NCBI GenBank assembly: GCA_900472605.1
Contig: UCJD01000049.1
Location: 92,749-156,748, forward strand
Origin: Hyphomicrobiales bacterium
GTDB lineage: Bacteria > Pseudomonadota > Alphaproteobacteria > Rhizobiales > Rhizobiaceae
Direction of reading: 5' to 3'
Length of the DNA: 64,000 nucleotides
Of this stretch, positions 44,749 through 53,948 are shown one piece after another. Position 1 is the first letter of the stretch. Each line of letters begins with the position of its first letter. The position numbers were made by a program, and so were the translations under genes. The notes beneath the pieces were generated by a model. The model was not told the origin of the DNA. It ran no database searches and was given only the letters and a program-made list of their open reading frames with translations.

Positions 44749-45540
44749 ATGTTGGAAAAATACAAGGGATTCGCATTCAAGTTCGAGATGAACGAGCCGG
44801 GCGTGCTCGAACTCATTTTCGACGGACCAAACCTGAACGCGGTCGACGAGCGCGTCCATTCCGACATTCCTTATGTCTGGAATGTCATTGACAGCGACCC
44901 TGACGTTCGGGTCGTCATCGTGCGCGGCGCCGGGAAAGCCTTCTCCGCGGGTGGCAGCTTCGACCTGATTGACAAGCAGATGGCGGACTACGCGACCCTG
45001 ACCAAGGTTCTCAGGGAGTCACGTGATCTGTACTACAACATGATCAACTGCTCGAAGCCGATCATCTCCGCCATTCACGGCCCGGCAGTGGGCGCGGGTC
45101 TGGTGGTCGCCCTGATGGCTGACATTTCCATCGCGGCGAAGGACGCCAAGATCGTGGACGGCCACACACGGCTCGGAATCGCGGCAGGCGACCATGCTGC
45201 TTCGGTGTGGCCGATCCTGTGCGGCATGGCGAAGGCGAAGTACCTGCTGCTGACCTGCGAGCGGATTTCCGGGGAGGAGGCGGAGCGCATCGGTCTCGTC
45301 TCGCTCGCCGTTGATGAGGAGAAGCTGTTGGAGACCGCGCGCGCAACGGCGAGCCGCCTGGCCAATGGTGCGCAGGAGGCAATCGCTTGGACGAAGCTTT
45401 CGTTGAACCTCTGGTTCAAGCAGACGGCGCCAATCTTCGAAGCCTCGCTCGCCCTCGAGTTCCTTGGAGTCGGCGGTCCCGATATCCGTGAGGGCCTTGC
45501 GTCACACAAGGAAAAGCGCAAGCCCAACTTTGTCCGATAG
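44749..45540 (+). CDS. Enoyl-CoA hydratase/isomerase family protein
   Basis: 263 residues from ATG 44749, with AAGGAG 6 bases upstream; ATG 44728 is another possible start, overlapping the thiolase stop. The oxyanion-hole segments are GKAFSAGGSFD and IHGPAVGAGLVVALMADI. It adds water to, or shifts the double bond of, an enoyl-CoA. It follows the thiolase in the beta-oxidation-like operon. Confidence 0.9.
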   Translation: MLEKYKGFAFKFEMNEPGVLELIFDGPNLNAVDERVHSDIPYVWNVIDSDPDVRVVIVRGAGKAFSAGGSFDLIDKQMADYATLTKVLRESRDLYYNMINCSKPIISAIHGPAVGAGLVVALMADISIAAKDAKIVDGHTRLGIAAGDHAASVWPILCGMAKAKYLLLTCERISGEEAERIGLVSLAVDEEKLLETARATASRLANGAQEAIAWTKLSLNLWFKQTAPIFEASLALEFLGVGGPDIREGLASHKEKRKPNFVR

Positions 45541-45581
45541 CCCGGCCGCATCCAGCGCCCTTTCGACGATATGGTGTCAAA

Positions 45582-47261
45582 ATGAGATCAGACGGTTACG
45601 CTCCAATGAAAGAAACACGCGACGACGCAAACCTCATAGGTATGCTCAAGGCGCTCAACCCCGCACTGACGACCTACACGGACGCGGTGCGACTGGCAGC
45701 CAGCCGCCTGGTAATCCGCAACGGCAAGGTTGACCGGGAGCGCAGTGAGACCGAGCAGAGGGCGCTGCACGGCCTTGCATGGGTCGGCGCGGTCGCCGAG
45801 GCTATCCGCCAGTCGGCGCAATGGGGCATCAGGCTCTCCAAGGAAGGGCGGTTGCACCGCGCTGAATCGCTGCTGATCCGGATCGGAGTTGGCGAGTACC
45901 TGAACCAGCTCACGACAGCACTGCCGATGAGCCAGAACGAGCTGTTCAGACCGGACGAGCTCGGTTTGGAGGAAGAGGCGGCGGAACTCAGGCGCGAGCC
46001 AGCGGCGTGCTACTTTCTTCGTGAAGGAAATACGCCAGCAAACCGGTCCGCACTGATCGCCAGCATACGTTCCGGCGACCACATTGACGACAGTCTCGGC
46101 GACGAAACGCTCGATATGATCCGCGATCAGTTCCGGAGATTCGCAAACGAGCGAATTCTTCCGGACGCCCATTCCTGGCACCTCGAGGACACGCTGATTC
46201 CAGACGAAACCGTGGCCGAGATGGCCGAGCTCGGTACGTTCGGGGTCTGCATCCCTGAGGAGTATGGCGGGCTCGGTCTCGGAAAGCTGGCAATGTGCGT
46301 CGTGACCGAGGAACTCAGCCGCGCCTGGATCGCCGCCGGCTCTCTGGGGACCCGCTCGGAAATCGCGGGCGAGCTGATCGCCAACGGAGGCACCGAGGAC
46401 CAGAAGTCGAAGTGGCTGCCTCTCATCGCGAGCGGCGAGGTGCTCCCAACGGCCGTCTTCACCGAACCGAACGTCGGTTCCGATCTGGGAAGCGTGCGGA
46501 CCCGCGCTGCGTCTTCGGCCGACGGCACCTGGCGTGTGAACGGAGCCAAGACCTGGATTACACATGCAGCGCGTTCGGACCTCATGACGCTACTGGCACG
46601 GTCGAACGACGCCGAGGGGTATGCGGGTCTGAGCATGTTCCTGGCTCCGAAGACACGAGGCAGCGACGCTGACCCGTTCCCGACGCCAGGAATGAAGGGC
46701 GGTGAAATCCCCGTCCTCGGCTACCGCGGAATGAAGGAGTACGACATTGCCTTCGACGATTTCACCGTCCCGAGCGATGGGCTGCTCGGCGGTGAAGAAG
46801 GGCAGGGCTTCAAGCAGTTGATGAAGACGTTCGAAGGCGCCCGCATCCAGACCGCTGCGCGCGCCGTGGGGGTCGCACGACGCGCCTTCGAGCTCTCATA
46901 CACCTATGCCATCGACCGCAGCCAGTTCGGACGCCCCATTATCGAGTTTCCCCGCATTTCCGACAAGCTTGCGGTGATGCTGGCAGAGACGATCATGGTG
47001 CGCGAGCTCACCTACTTCGCGGCCCGCGAGAAGGACAAGGGCCTTCGATGCGACATTGAGGCCGGGATGGCGAAGCTCCTTGCCGCCAGGGTGGCCTTCG
47101 CGAACGCGGATCTCGGGCTTCAGATCCACGGCGGTAACGGCTATGCTCAGGAATATGAGATTTCACGCGTGTTCTGCGATGCTCGGATCCTGAATATCTT
47201 CGAAGGCGCCGCCGAGATCCAAGCACAGGTGATCGGTCGCGGATTGCTTCGCAGCAATTGA
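45582..47261 (+). CDS. Acyl-CoA dehydrogenase with extra N-terminal domain
   Basis: 559 residues, about 180 more than the usual enzyme. Residues 1 to about 170 (LKALNPALTTYTDAVRLAASRLVIRNGKVDRERSETEQ and following) form a separate helical region of acyl-CoA dehydrogenase-like type; the catalytic module starts near IRDQFRRFANERI and includes FGVCIPEEYGG, FTEPNVGSDLG and LQIHGGNGYAQEYEISRVFCDARI. It oxidises an acyl-CoA, possibly a branched or dicarboxylyl form. ATG 45606 is an alternative start. A hairpin follows the gene. Confidence 0.85.
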   Translation: MRSDGYAPMKETRDDANLIGMLKALNPALTTYTDAVRLAASRLVIRNGKVDRERSETEQRALHGLAWVGAVAEAIRQSAQWGIRLSKEGRLHRAESLLIRIGVGEYLNQLTTALPMSQNELFRPDELGLEEEAAELRREPAACYFLREGNTPANRSALIASIRSGDHIDDSLGDETLDMIRDQFRRFANERILPDAHSWHLEDTLIPDETVAEMAELGTFGVCIPEEYGGLGLGKLAMCVVTEELSRAWIAAGSLGTRSEIAGELIANGGTEDQKSKWLPLIASGEVLPTAVFTEPNVGSDLGSVRTRAASSADGTWRVNGAKTWITHAARSDLMTLLARSNDAEGYAGLSMFLAPKTRGSDADPFPTPGMKGGEIPVLGYRGMKEYDIAFDDFTVPSDGLLGGEEGQGFKQLMKTFEGARIQTAARAVGVARRAFELSYTYAIDRSQFGRPIIEFPRISDKLAVMLAETIMVRELTYFAAREKDKGLRCDIEAGMAKLLAARVAFANADLGLQIHGGNGYAQEYEISRVFCDARILNIFEGAAEIQAQVIGRGLLRSN

Positions 47262-47273
47262 AATCCGTCGTTC

Positions 47274-47291
47274 CCCCGCCAATTGGCGGGG
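47274..47291. terminator. Hairpin after the acyl-CoA dehydrogenase
   Basis: The perfect palindrome CCCCGCCAATTGGCGGGG (stem of 7, loop AATT) is 12 bases after the stop of the dehydrogenase and lies before the convergent SDR gene. Confidence 0.5.
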
Positions 47292-47382
47292 CACTTACCT
47301 ATGCATACAGGTCGGAGCGATTGTCCGCTGCTTCGGTTGATGCGCCATGAATGTCTGGAGATGCGGGATTAAAGCGAGCGTG

Positions 47383-48129
47383 TCAGAACGCCGCCCGCTC
47401 GCCGCCATCGACGGGAAGCACCGCGCCGTTGACGTAGCGGGCCCCGTCGCCGAGAAGGAACTCAACTACATCAACGATGTCGTTCGGCTGACCGATCCGT
47501 CCAAGCGGGTTCGGCGTGATCACTGGTGGTAGGACCAAGTCGTTTCCCGGGCCCGGGACGCGGATCATCGGTGTGTCGACACGGCCAGGCGCAACGACGT
47601 TCACAGTAATGCCAAAGGGTCCGAGTTCTGCCGCGAAGACCGACGCCAGAACGTGCTGGGCGGTCTTCGAGGCACTGTAGAAGCCGTTACCCAGCCTCGG
47701 CCGGATCCCGCCGACAGAGCCGACGACGACCACGCGACTGGGATCCGCCAGCGAGCCTGTCCTTTTGAGCAGCGGCACTGCCGTGGTCACCGTCAGCCAG
47801 GTCCCTCTAATGTTCACGGAAGACATCAGGTCGATCTCCTCGACGGTCATCTCGGAGAGCTTCCCTTTCCGGATAACGCCGGCGCAGTGAACGAGCGCCC
47901 GGACATCATCCATGCCTTGAGAGATGTGAGCGAACGCCGCGCTGGCGGACTGCGGATCGCTGATGTCGCAGTCAAGCGGATGTAGTCGCCGATCGGTTTC
48001 AGAAAGCGACGCCAGTCCATCATGGTTACGGTCGAGCGCCCATACCTTCCATCCCCCGGCCAGCAATCTCACGACGCATGCGCGCCCAATTCCAGATGCC
48101 GCTCCAGTGATGACCGCTGCATTCACCAT
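47383..48129 (-). CDS. Short-chain dehydrogenase/reductase
   Basis: 248 residues from ATG 48129; the frame runs to 48294 but the added part is not SDR-like and overlaps the CoA-transferase. Motifs are TGAASGIGRA, HCAG (variant of NNAG) and the catalytic Tyr-X3-Lys in FYSASKTA. It is downstream of the CoA-transferase gene by 25 bases on the same strand, forming an operon with it. Confidence 0.88.
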   Translation of the reverse strand: MVNAAVITGAASGIGRACVVRLLAGGWKVWALDRNHDGLASLSETDRRLHPLDCDISDPQSASAAFAHISQGMDDVRALVHCAGVIRKGKLSEMTVEEIDLMSSVNIRGTWLTVTTAVPLLKRTGSLADPSRVVVVGSVGGIRPRLGNGFYSASKTAQHVLASVFAAELGPFGITVNVVAPGRVDTPMIRVPGPGNDLVLPPVITPNPLGRIGQPNDIVDVVEFLLGDGARYVNGAVLPVDGGERAAF

Positions 48130-48154
48130 CTCGATCCCCGCTCCGGTGTGGCGC

Positions 48155-49333
48155 TCAGATGACGGATGCAGAACGCAGTTCGGCGATCTCGTCGTTGGAG
48201 AAGCCGAACTCGGCAAGTACCTCGTCGTTGTGCTCTCCAAGCAGTGGTGGTCGAGACATGTCCGTCTGCCCGTTCGAGAGCTGCGCTGGCGCATGGGTGA
48301 CGAAGATCCCGTCCGAGCCGGGGAAGGGCACCTTGTCCATGAACGTCTCGAGAAGTCCCATGTCTCCTTCGGCGACTTCGGCCGGGGAGAGCACGGGGCC
48401 GCAACCGATGTTGGACGCGACCAAGACCGAGAGGCATTCCTCCCTGGTCCTTCCCTTGCACCATTCGGCCATCACGGCACTGAGTTCGACCCCGTTTTCT
48501 CCGCGCAGCATGTCGGTGGCGAAACGTTCGTCCTTGGCGAGTTCGGGTCGTCCCACGATCTCCGTCCAGCGTTGGAACATCTTGTTGCCGATGACCTGCA
48601 TGACGAACGGCCCGTCGTCTGCCGAGAAGATGTCGGAGGGTCCCGACACCGGGCTTCTGTTACCGGTGGCGATGCGCGAATTGAACCCCGTGGCCTGTTC
48701 GATGAGGATCTGGTTCATCACGGTCAATGCCGTTCCGACCAGCGATGCCTGGACGTGCGTACCCTTGCCAGTCTTCATTTTGGCAATGATCGCTGCCAGT
48801 GTTCCATAGGCGCATGAGAGGGCGGTACTGAAGTCCACGTAGGCTGTCGCGGATCGGAACGGCTGTCCGGGAAGGCCTGTCAGCCATATCGCGCCACTCA
48901 CTGCCTGGCCAACGCCGTCGAAGCCGATGCGCTCGGCGAGCGGTCCCTCCGAATGATAGGCGGAAGCCGTCGTGAGGATGATGTCGTCCTTGATCTTGCG
49001 CAGTGTTTCGTAGTCGAGACCGAAGTGCTTGAGCGCACCAGGCGAGAAGTTCGCGACCACCACGTCTGCTTGAGAGATGAGACGCCGCATCACCTCCCGT
49101 CCGTCCTTCGATCGAAGGTCGAGGGAAAGGCAGCGCTTGCCCATGTTGCATTGCAGGTACTGGGCCCCTTCGCCGTGATGGGTAGCAGGCGCAAAGTAGC
49201 GGTCGTCGCCACCCCCACGCTGCTCGATGCGGATGACATCGGCGCCAAGATCGGCCAAGAGCGACGCGCAATAGGGCCCGGCGATGTATCGTCCGAAGTC
49301 CAGCACCCGCACGCCTTCAAGTATACCCGACAT
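48155..49333 (-). CDS. Family III CoA-transferase (CaiB/BaiF)
   Basis: 392 residues. VLDFGRYIAGPYCASLLADLG at the start and the catalytic Asp139 in GFDGVGQAVSG define the family. GGAGGAAA precedes ATG 49333. A MmgE/PrpD gene is 129 bases upstream on the same strand and a MaoC gene is divergent beyond it. This set recalls the itaconate-degradation clusters of pseudomonads (CoA-transferase, MaoC hydratase, CitE-like lyase, PrpD-like gene, acyl-CoA dehydrogenase, LysR). The substrate here is not proven. Confidence 0.92.
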   Translation of the reverse strand: MSGILEGVRVLDFGRYIAGPYCASLLADLGADVIRIEQRGGGDDRYFAPATHHGEGAQYLQCNMGKRCLSLDLRSKDGREVMRRLISQADVVVANFSPGALKHFGLDYETLRKIKDDIILTTASAYHSEGPLAERIGFDGVGQAVSGAIWLTGLPGQPFRSATAYVDFSTALSCAYGTLAAIIAKMKTGKGTHVQASLVGTALTVMNQILIEQATGFNSRIATGNRSPVSGPSDIFSADDGPFVMQVIGNKMFQRWTEIVGRPELAKDERFATDMLRGENGVELSAVMAEWCKGRTREECLSVLVASNIGCGPVLSPAEVAEGDMGLLETFMDKVPFPGSDGIFVTHAPAQLSNGQTDMSRPPLLGEHNDEVLAEFGFSNDEIAELRSASVI

Positions 49334-49462
49334 TGTCTTTCCTCCAGGTGGATGGTGCGACTTCGAAGTGCCGCAGGCACGACGGTGCCGTCGCGATGCA
49401 GCGAACGCCGCTCGTCGTTAAAGTTATTCGATACGGACTGCGGTGCGGAGATTCGCTGTCTG

Positions 49463-50854
49463 CTACGCTGCGTCGAATGCCAGCAGGGATGCCACGTCCG
49501 CCGCGGGCCGATCAGGCTTCATTTCGTCAACAAGCGCGAAGATCTCCTGGGAACGGTCCTTCCCGATCACGTCGATAGTCAGCTCGTCCAACTTCGCTTG
49601 GTGCTCTTCCGGGGTGTACGGGATGAGCGGCGAGCCCTTGGCACGTTCCTGGAAGTAGTGCTCGCTAGATCCGTCCTTGAAGTGCACCGTCACATCGGCG
49701 ACGAAGTAGGGATACTTTCCGTCAAACGATGGTTCGATCTGAAGCTTCATTCTCTGGGTCATGGCCATCGCGGCGGAGTTCGGTCCGAAGTCGAGACGTC
49801 CCTCGAGAAATGCCCGGTGTGACCGGTACCCGTTGCCTTCGCCAAGGACGGCGAGCGCCATTTGGGCGGGAAGGGAGTATTGCAGCTCCTCGATGTTGCG
49901 CGGATTGTAGATCTGCGCGTTGCGCGTGCCGACGATGGCGTCGGTCATCGTCTGGATCTTGGTGTCGACGTAGTCGATGTCCGCAGCCCGTGCCTTGAAA
50001 CGCTCCATGGCTTCGATGAACGGGAAGGTCCCGGCGCAGCAGCAGTAGGGCTTGTAGGAGAGGCCCGGCAGGAAGTTCGCGGTTTCCGGAGCGAAGATCT
50101 CACGCGCTTCGTCGCCTACCTCCTTCTGGCTGAACATTCGATAGAAGCCGCGGTTTCCCGTGAGGAAGCGACGCGGACCTGTGATGCCAGCCCTGGCAAG
50201 CTCTGCCGATTCAATCCCGTTCCGCACGCAGATGCCAGCGTGAACGCGTTTGATGGAGCCACCCGTGGAAGCGTACTCGGTAGGGCCGCTTGCATGGCTG
50301 AGAGCGATCGAGAGTGCATGGAACGTCTGCTCCTCGTCTAGCCCATAGAGCTTCGCGGCGATAGCTGCGGCACCGAAGTTGCCGAACAGGGAGTGTGGCT
50401 GCCAGCCCACGTTCAGAACGGCGGGCGAGCCGAGGCGACCGATTCTGACATAGACTTCGTAGCCCGCGACCATCGCGACGATCGTCTCTTCGAGCGTTGC
50501 TCCGAGCTCCTCGCCGATTGCGAAGGCCGCCGGGACGACGGCGCAGCCCGGATGGGCATTGTCGAAGAAGTCGTCATACTCGAAGCCATGGCCATAGGTG
50601 GCGTTCAGATAAGCGGCATCGACCGCGGAGCCTTTCGTGGATTCCCCTACGATCGTCGACCTGCCCGCATGGGGCTTGCGGAATTCGCGGGTTTTCTTCG
50701 ACCATGGGAGCTGGGAGGCCCCGATCTGGATCGCGAACTGGTCCTTGATCAGACCCTTGAGCGTAGCAAGCGTTCGCTCGTCGATATCGTTGGCGGAGAA
50801 GTTTACAATGAACTTGGCCGCGGCACGTTCGATTGTCAGAGCGTCATCATTCAT
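49463..50854 (-). CDS. MmgE/PrpD family protein (1 of 2)
   Basis: 463 residues. The body has ALDEEQTFHALSIALSHASGPTEYASTGGSIKRVHAG-type sequence and the C-terminal domain YFVADVTVHFKDGSSEHYFQERAKGSP, both standard for the MmgE/PrpD fold (2-methylcitrate dehydratase relatives, cis-aconitate decarboxylase relatives). It is either a dehydratase/hydratase or a decarboxylase for di- or tricarboxylic acids. A second member is at 59668. It is divergent from the MaoC gene. Confidence 0.88.
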   Translation of the reverse strand: MNDDALTIERAAAKFIVNFSANDIDERTLATLKGLIKDQFAIQIGASQLPWSKKTREFRKPHAGRSTIVGESTKGSAVDAAYLNATYGHGFEYDDFFDNAHPGCAVVPAAFAIGEELGATLEETIVAMVAGYEVYVRIGRLGSPAVLNVGWQPHSLFGNFGAAAIAAKLYGLDEEQTFHALSIALSHASGPTEYASTGGSIKRVHAGICVRNGIESAELARAGITGPRRFLTGNRGFYRMFSQKEVGDEAREIFAPETANFLPGLSYKPYCCCAGTFPFIEAMERFKARAADIDYVDTKIQTMTDAIVGTRNAQIYNPRNIEELQYSLPAQMALAVLGEGNGYRSHRAFLEGRLDFGPNSAAMAMTQRMKLQIEPSFDGKYPYFVADVTVHFKDGSSEHYFQERAKGSPLIPYTPEEHQAKLDELTIDVIGKDRSQEIFALVDEMKPDRPAADVASLLAFDAA

Positions 50855-51179
50855 TTCGATCTCGTATCCCTGCGATAGTTCGTGAAAAGGGTAGTGAAGT
50901 TCTGCCCGGAGTGACGCAGCGCCGCGGGTGCGACGTTGTCATTGCAGCGCGAACATTGTGACGAGCGCTCCCGACCAGTTATCCTCCTCAAGTGGTCAGA
51001 GGTGACAGTAGGCGTGCGTGCGACCGCGCGTCAATCGAGGCTTTGCCTATGGCTCCCATCCGTGATTGCGCCTTGATTCCCCGCGAAGAAAGTCAATCCA
51101 TAGTAGCTAGTGCAGATGTGTCAGCGGGCTCGCTGGCGCATCGAATGGATTGGGTGATTGAGGACTGGAAGGCAGGAAA
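50855..51179. promoter_or_regulatory. Divergent promoter gap, MmgE/PrpD and MaoC genes
   Basis: 325 bases, no gene that I accept. TCGAGG-CTTTG-CCTATGG at about 51035-51052 has a perfect right arm of the ATAGG-N5-CCTAT LysR box and a weak left arm, so it may be a degenerate operator for both genes. A short frame ending at 51183 has no support. Confidence 0.35.
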
Positions 51180-51668
51180 ATGAGTGTGAACTATCAGCAG
51201 TTGGCATCGGGGAAATACTACGAGGAACTCGAGCCTGGAGTCGTCTACAAGCACTCGATAACGAGGACGGTGACCGAAACAGACAATCTCCTGTTCTCGG
51301 CACTGACCCACAATATGGCGTGGCTGCATCTGGATGAGGAGTACTCCAAAACTCAGATGTTCGGCCAGCGGCTGGTGAACAGCAACTTCACGATGTCGCT
51401 GGTGGCAGGGGTGCAGGTGATGGATCTCACACTGGGAACGACGCTTGCGAACATGGGATACTCCGAGGTGAAGTTTCCGAACCCGGTGTTCATCGGTGAC
51501 ACGATCTACACGGAGACAGAGGTTATCTCGAAGCGGGAATCGAAATCGCGCCCGAATGCTGGCCTAGTAGAGTTCGAGACAAGGGGTCTGAACCAGCGGG
51601 GCGAAACTGTAGTCACGCTCCGCCGGACTGGTCTGATGCTCAAGAAGTCGTCGATCGAGACTGTCTAA
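51180..51668 (+). CDS. MaoC-family hydratase
   Basis: 162 residues, single hot-dog domain. The hydratase motif is in TETDNLLFSALTHNMAWLHLDEEYS, followed by FGQRLVNSNFTMSLVAG and PVFIGDTIYTETEV. This is the pattern of mesaconyl-/itaconyl-CoA and R-specific enoyl-CoA hydratases. It is close to a family III transferase and a CitE-like lyase, so a C5 dicarboxylyl-CoA substrate is likely; this is inference. A hairpin follows. Confidence 0.85.
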   Translation: MSVNYQQLASGKYYEELEPGVVYKHSITRTVTETDNLLFSALTHNMAWLHLDEEYSKTQMFGQRLVNSNFTMSLVAGVQVMDLTLGTTLANMGYSEVKFPNPVFIGDTIYTETEVISKRESKSRPNAGLVEFETRGLNQRGETVVTLRRTGLMLKKSSIETV

Positions 51669-51692
51669 CGTACGAAGCTCGAGTGCTGCCAA

Positions 51693-51725
51693 AGGCATTT
51701 CCTGTGCGAGCCACAGGGAATGCCT
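51693..51725. terminator. Bidirectional hairpin after the MaoC gene
   Basis: 14-bp arms AGGCATTTCCTGTG / CACAGGGAATGCCT with one mismatch and loop CGAGC, between the convergent MaoC and LysR genes. No T-run follows. Confidence 0.5.
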
Positions 51726-51775
51726 ATTCGCTGGCGTGTCGACCGCTTGTCGCTTTATAGGCGCAGGATTCAAAC

Positions 51776-52795
51776 TCAGACCGCCAGAGGCGCCGGTTGG
51801 ATGTCTTCCTTGCCATCCCGCTTGTGAAGCTCCGCCTTGATATCGTAGCGGGAGACCATCTCATCGAGTATCTTGAAGATGCATGCCTCTACGATGGCAG
51901 ACGCTTTTCCGACGGGCTTTGAACGCTTGCGGACGACGTAAGCCGTTCGACGGATAGTGGGCTCTTCGATCCGGACGAGCGCCAGGGTGCCATCGGCAAC
52001 CTGGCTCGCAACGGCACCATGCGACAGGATCGTATAAGCGCTTGCGCGGCTCACCATCTCAACGATATGCGGCAGCGCGTCGATCGCCGCCACGACGTTC
52101 AACTGCACGCCGATTGAGCGGGCAAATTTCTCCTGCAGCTTGCGCGCTCCATGGGTCGGGCTTGTCAGCACCAAGGGCAGTTCCGACAGAGTAGCGGCAT
52201 TGATCGGTTCGAGAGCAACTCCGTCAGGCCCGATCTCTCCCTTCCAGTTATCCGGTGCCGTCACAAGGAAAAGCTCTTCGGTCAGCAGAGGATCGAAGGA
52301 GTATGGCACGCTGTCATATGCTTCGTACGCGCAGCCGACGTCGAGCCGCTCGGAGCTGATCCACTCGAGGATGTCGCCGGACATCGCCTCGGCGATATGG
52401 AGACGAATCTCCGGATATTCCGTGTGGATCGTCTCCAGTAGGGGAACACTCAGCAGGATGCTCAATGAAGGCGGCAGACCCAGTGATACCGGGCCGCGGG
52501 GTTCGCCGTTCAGGCTCCGTATCTCTTCCACGAGGCCGTCGAGACCTCTCAGTAGCTCGCCACCGCGCTTGACGAGTGCCATGCCAGCCTCCGTCATCTG
52601 GATGCCGCGCGATCCGCGTATGGCCAGTTGCACGTCCAGCGCCTTCTCGAGTTTGGCGATGTTCTCCGACAGGGACGGCTGGGCCATGCTCATCGCACTG
52701 GCGGCCGACGAGATCGAGCCATGTTCGGCCAGGGCGAGAAAGTACGAGAGCTGCTTGAAGTTGATCAGTGCGTAGTTCTTGTCAGCCAGTGCCAT
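51776..52795 (-). CDS. LysR-family regulator of the catabolic cluster
   Basis: 339 residues from ATG 52795, set by a GGAGGAG site; the frame is open to 52855. The helix-turn-helix is GSISSAASAMSMAQPSLSENIAKLE, preceded by an unusual 12-residue N-terminal lead, and the effector domain follows. Its promoter has a perfect ATAGG-N5-CCTAT box at 52826 and a variant at 52903. The same box lies at 34125 and 35192, so this is the best candidate regulator for the surrounding catabolic genes. Effector unknown. Confidence 0.9.
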   Translation of the reverse strand: MALADKNYALINFKQLSYFLALAEHGSISSAASAMSMAQPSLSENIAKLEKALDVQLAIRGSRGIQMTEAGMALVKRGGELLRGLDGLVEEIRSLNGEPRGPVSLGLPPSLSILLSVPLLETIHTEYPEIRLHIAEAMSGDILEWISSERLDVGCAYEAYDSVPYSFDPLLTEELFLVTAPDNWKGEIGPDGVALEPINAATLSELPLVLTSPTHGARKLQEKFARSIGVQLNVVAAIDALPHIVEMVSRASAYTILSHGAVASQVADGTLALVRIEEPTIRRTAYVVRKRSKPVGKASAIVEACIFKILDEMVSRYDIKAELHKRDGKEDIQPAPLAV

Positions 52796-52824
52796 AGTCT
52801 CCTCCTCCGAGAAAATGATCTGGC

Positions 52825-52841
52825 CATAGGTTAGACCTATG
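52825..52841. promoter_or_regulatory. LysR box at its own promoter
   Basis: CATAGGTTAGACCTATG has 7-bp inverted arms around TAG and contains ATAGG-TTAGA-CCTAT, T-N11-A. It is 30 bases upstream of the LysR start, which suggests autoregulation. Confidence 0.6.
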
Positions 52842-52902
52842 CTGAAGTCGGTCAACAGATTTTGAGCAATCTGCAGGGTCGCGCGAGCACAAGCGGGTCG
52901 TC

Positions 52903-52917
52903 ATAGACGGCAGCTAT
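52903..52917. promoter_or_regulatory. Second LysR box, variant, in the LysR/dehydrogenase divergent gap
   Basis: ATAGA-CGGCA-GCTAT keeps the outer four bases of each arm of the ATAGG-N5-CCTAT box and the T-N11-A spacing. It is 77 bases from the box at 52826 and 114 bases before the dehydrogenase start at 53031. Confidence 0.45.
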
Positions 52918-53030
52918 GCTTTCGAGAGGAGAACTCTATTGCACGTGTCTCCAGTCCCGTAGTGTTTGCAACGAGCTGGCAGTGCTGGTTCGATGGCGTC
53001 GTTTGATTTCACCAGAATGGGCATAAGATT

Positions 53031-53948
53031 ATGACAGTTGGATATGTAGGTCTCGGGAGCATGGGTGGCGCTCTGGCTACGCAGCTACAGCGTTCGCACC
53101 CCCTCGTAGTGTATGACCGGTCCGAAAGCGCCGTCGAGAAGCTGGTCCAGAGTGGCGCGGCGAGGGCAGCGCGGATTGAGGACCTCGCAGCCTGCAGCGT
53201 TCTCTTCCTCTGCCTTCCGACGTCCGACCACGTCGACGAGGTCCTCTTCGGCGACAGCGGCCTCGGTGCGAAACTTCAACCCGGTACGCTGATCGTCGAC
53301 CAGACGACGGGCGATCCGAAGACGACCAGACGGATGGCGCAAACGCTGCGCGAACGGGGCATCGATCTGATCGACGCACCAGTCAGCGGTGGCATCGCGG
53401 GAGCACAGGCGGGGACGATCGCCATCATGGTGGGCGCGAGCGACGCTCAATACGAGCGCGCGCTGCCATATCTGAATGCCATCAGCTCGAACCTCTTCCA
53501 CACCGGAGACGTAGGCGCCGGGCATGTCATCAAGCTCGTGAACAATCTCATGTCCACCGCTCAGCGGCTTCTCTCGTTCGAGGCGATGACGCTCGCGGCC
53601 AAGAACGGCGTGGATCCCGTGAAGGCTGTCGAAGTCCTTGTCGCAAGCGGCGGACGGAACGCCTATCTCGAGAAGATGATGGGCCCGCGGATCCTCCAGG
53701 GGAAACTGAACGTCGGCTTCACCCTCGGCTTGGCGCACAAGGACGCGCGGCTCGCATGCCAGTTGGGCATCGACTCGGAAGTTCCGCTCTTTTTCGGCAA
53801 TCTCACCCGCGAACTCTATCAGTCCTGCATCGCGGAGATGGGACGGGACAACCAGGTCGACACCGTCGGTCAGTATTTCGATCGCATTGCAGGGACTTCG
53901 GTAGTTCCCGCCGAAAACGATCTGCCCGCAAAGGGTAAGGTCGGATGA
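53031..53948 (+). CDS. Beta-hydroxyacid dehydrogenase (3-hydroxyisobutyrate dehydrogenase family)
   Basis: 305 residues. Rossmann motif GYVGLGSMGGALA, substrate motif DAPVSGGIAGAQAGTIAIMVG and catalytic Lys168 in KLVNNLMS. It acts on a short beta-hydroxy acid. Divergent from the LysR gene and probably its direct target. Its stop overlaps the start of the carboxymuconolactone decarboxylase-like gene. Paralogous to the gene at 24708. Confidence 0.92.
   Translation: MTVGYVGLGSMGGALATQLQRSHPLVVYDRSESAVEKLVQSGAARAARIEDLAACSVLFLCLPTSDHVDEVLFGDSGLGAKLQPGTLIVDQTTGDPKTTRRMAQTLRERGIDLIDAPVSGGIAGAQAGTIAIMVGASDAQYERALPYLNAISSNLFHTGDVGAGHVIKLVNNLMSTAQRLLSFEAMTLAAKNGVDPVKAVEVLVASGGRNAYLEKMMGPRILQGKLNVGFTLGLAHKDARLACQLGIDSEVPLFFGNLTRELYQSCIAEMGRDNQVDTVGQYFDRIAGTSVVPAENDLPAKGKVG

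Noticed and set aside
47291..47325. Near-palindrome ACCTATGCATACAGGT after the dehydrogenase
   Set aside because: The arms are imperfect and the half sites point outward compared with the LysR box.
50992..51183. Small plus-strand frame before the MaoC gene, overlapping its start by 4 bases
   Set aside because: No ribosome site and no conserved feature; it lies in the divergent regulatory gap.
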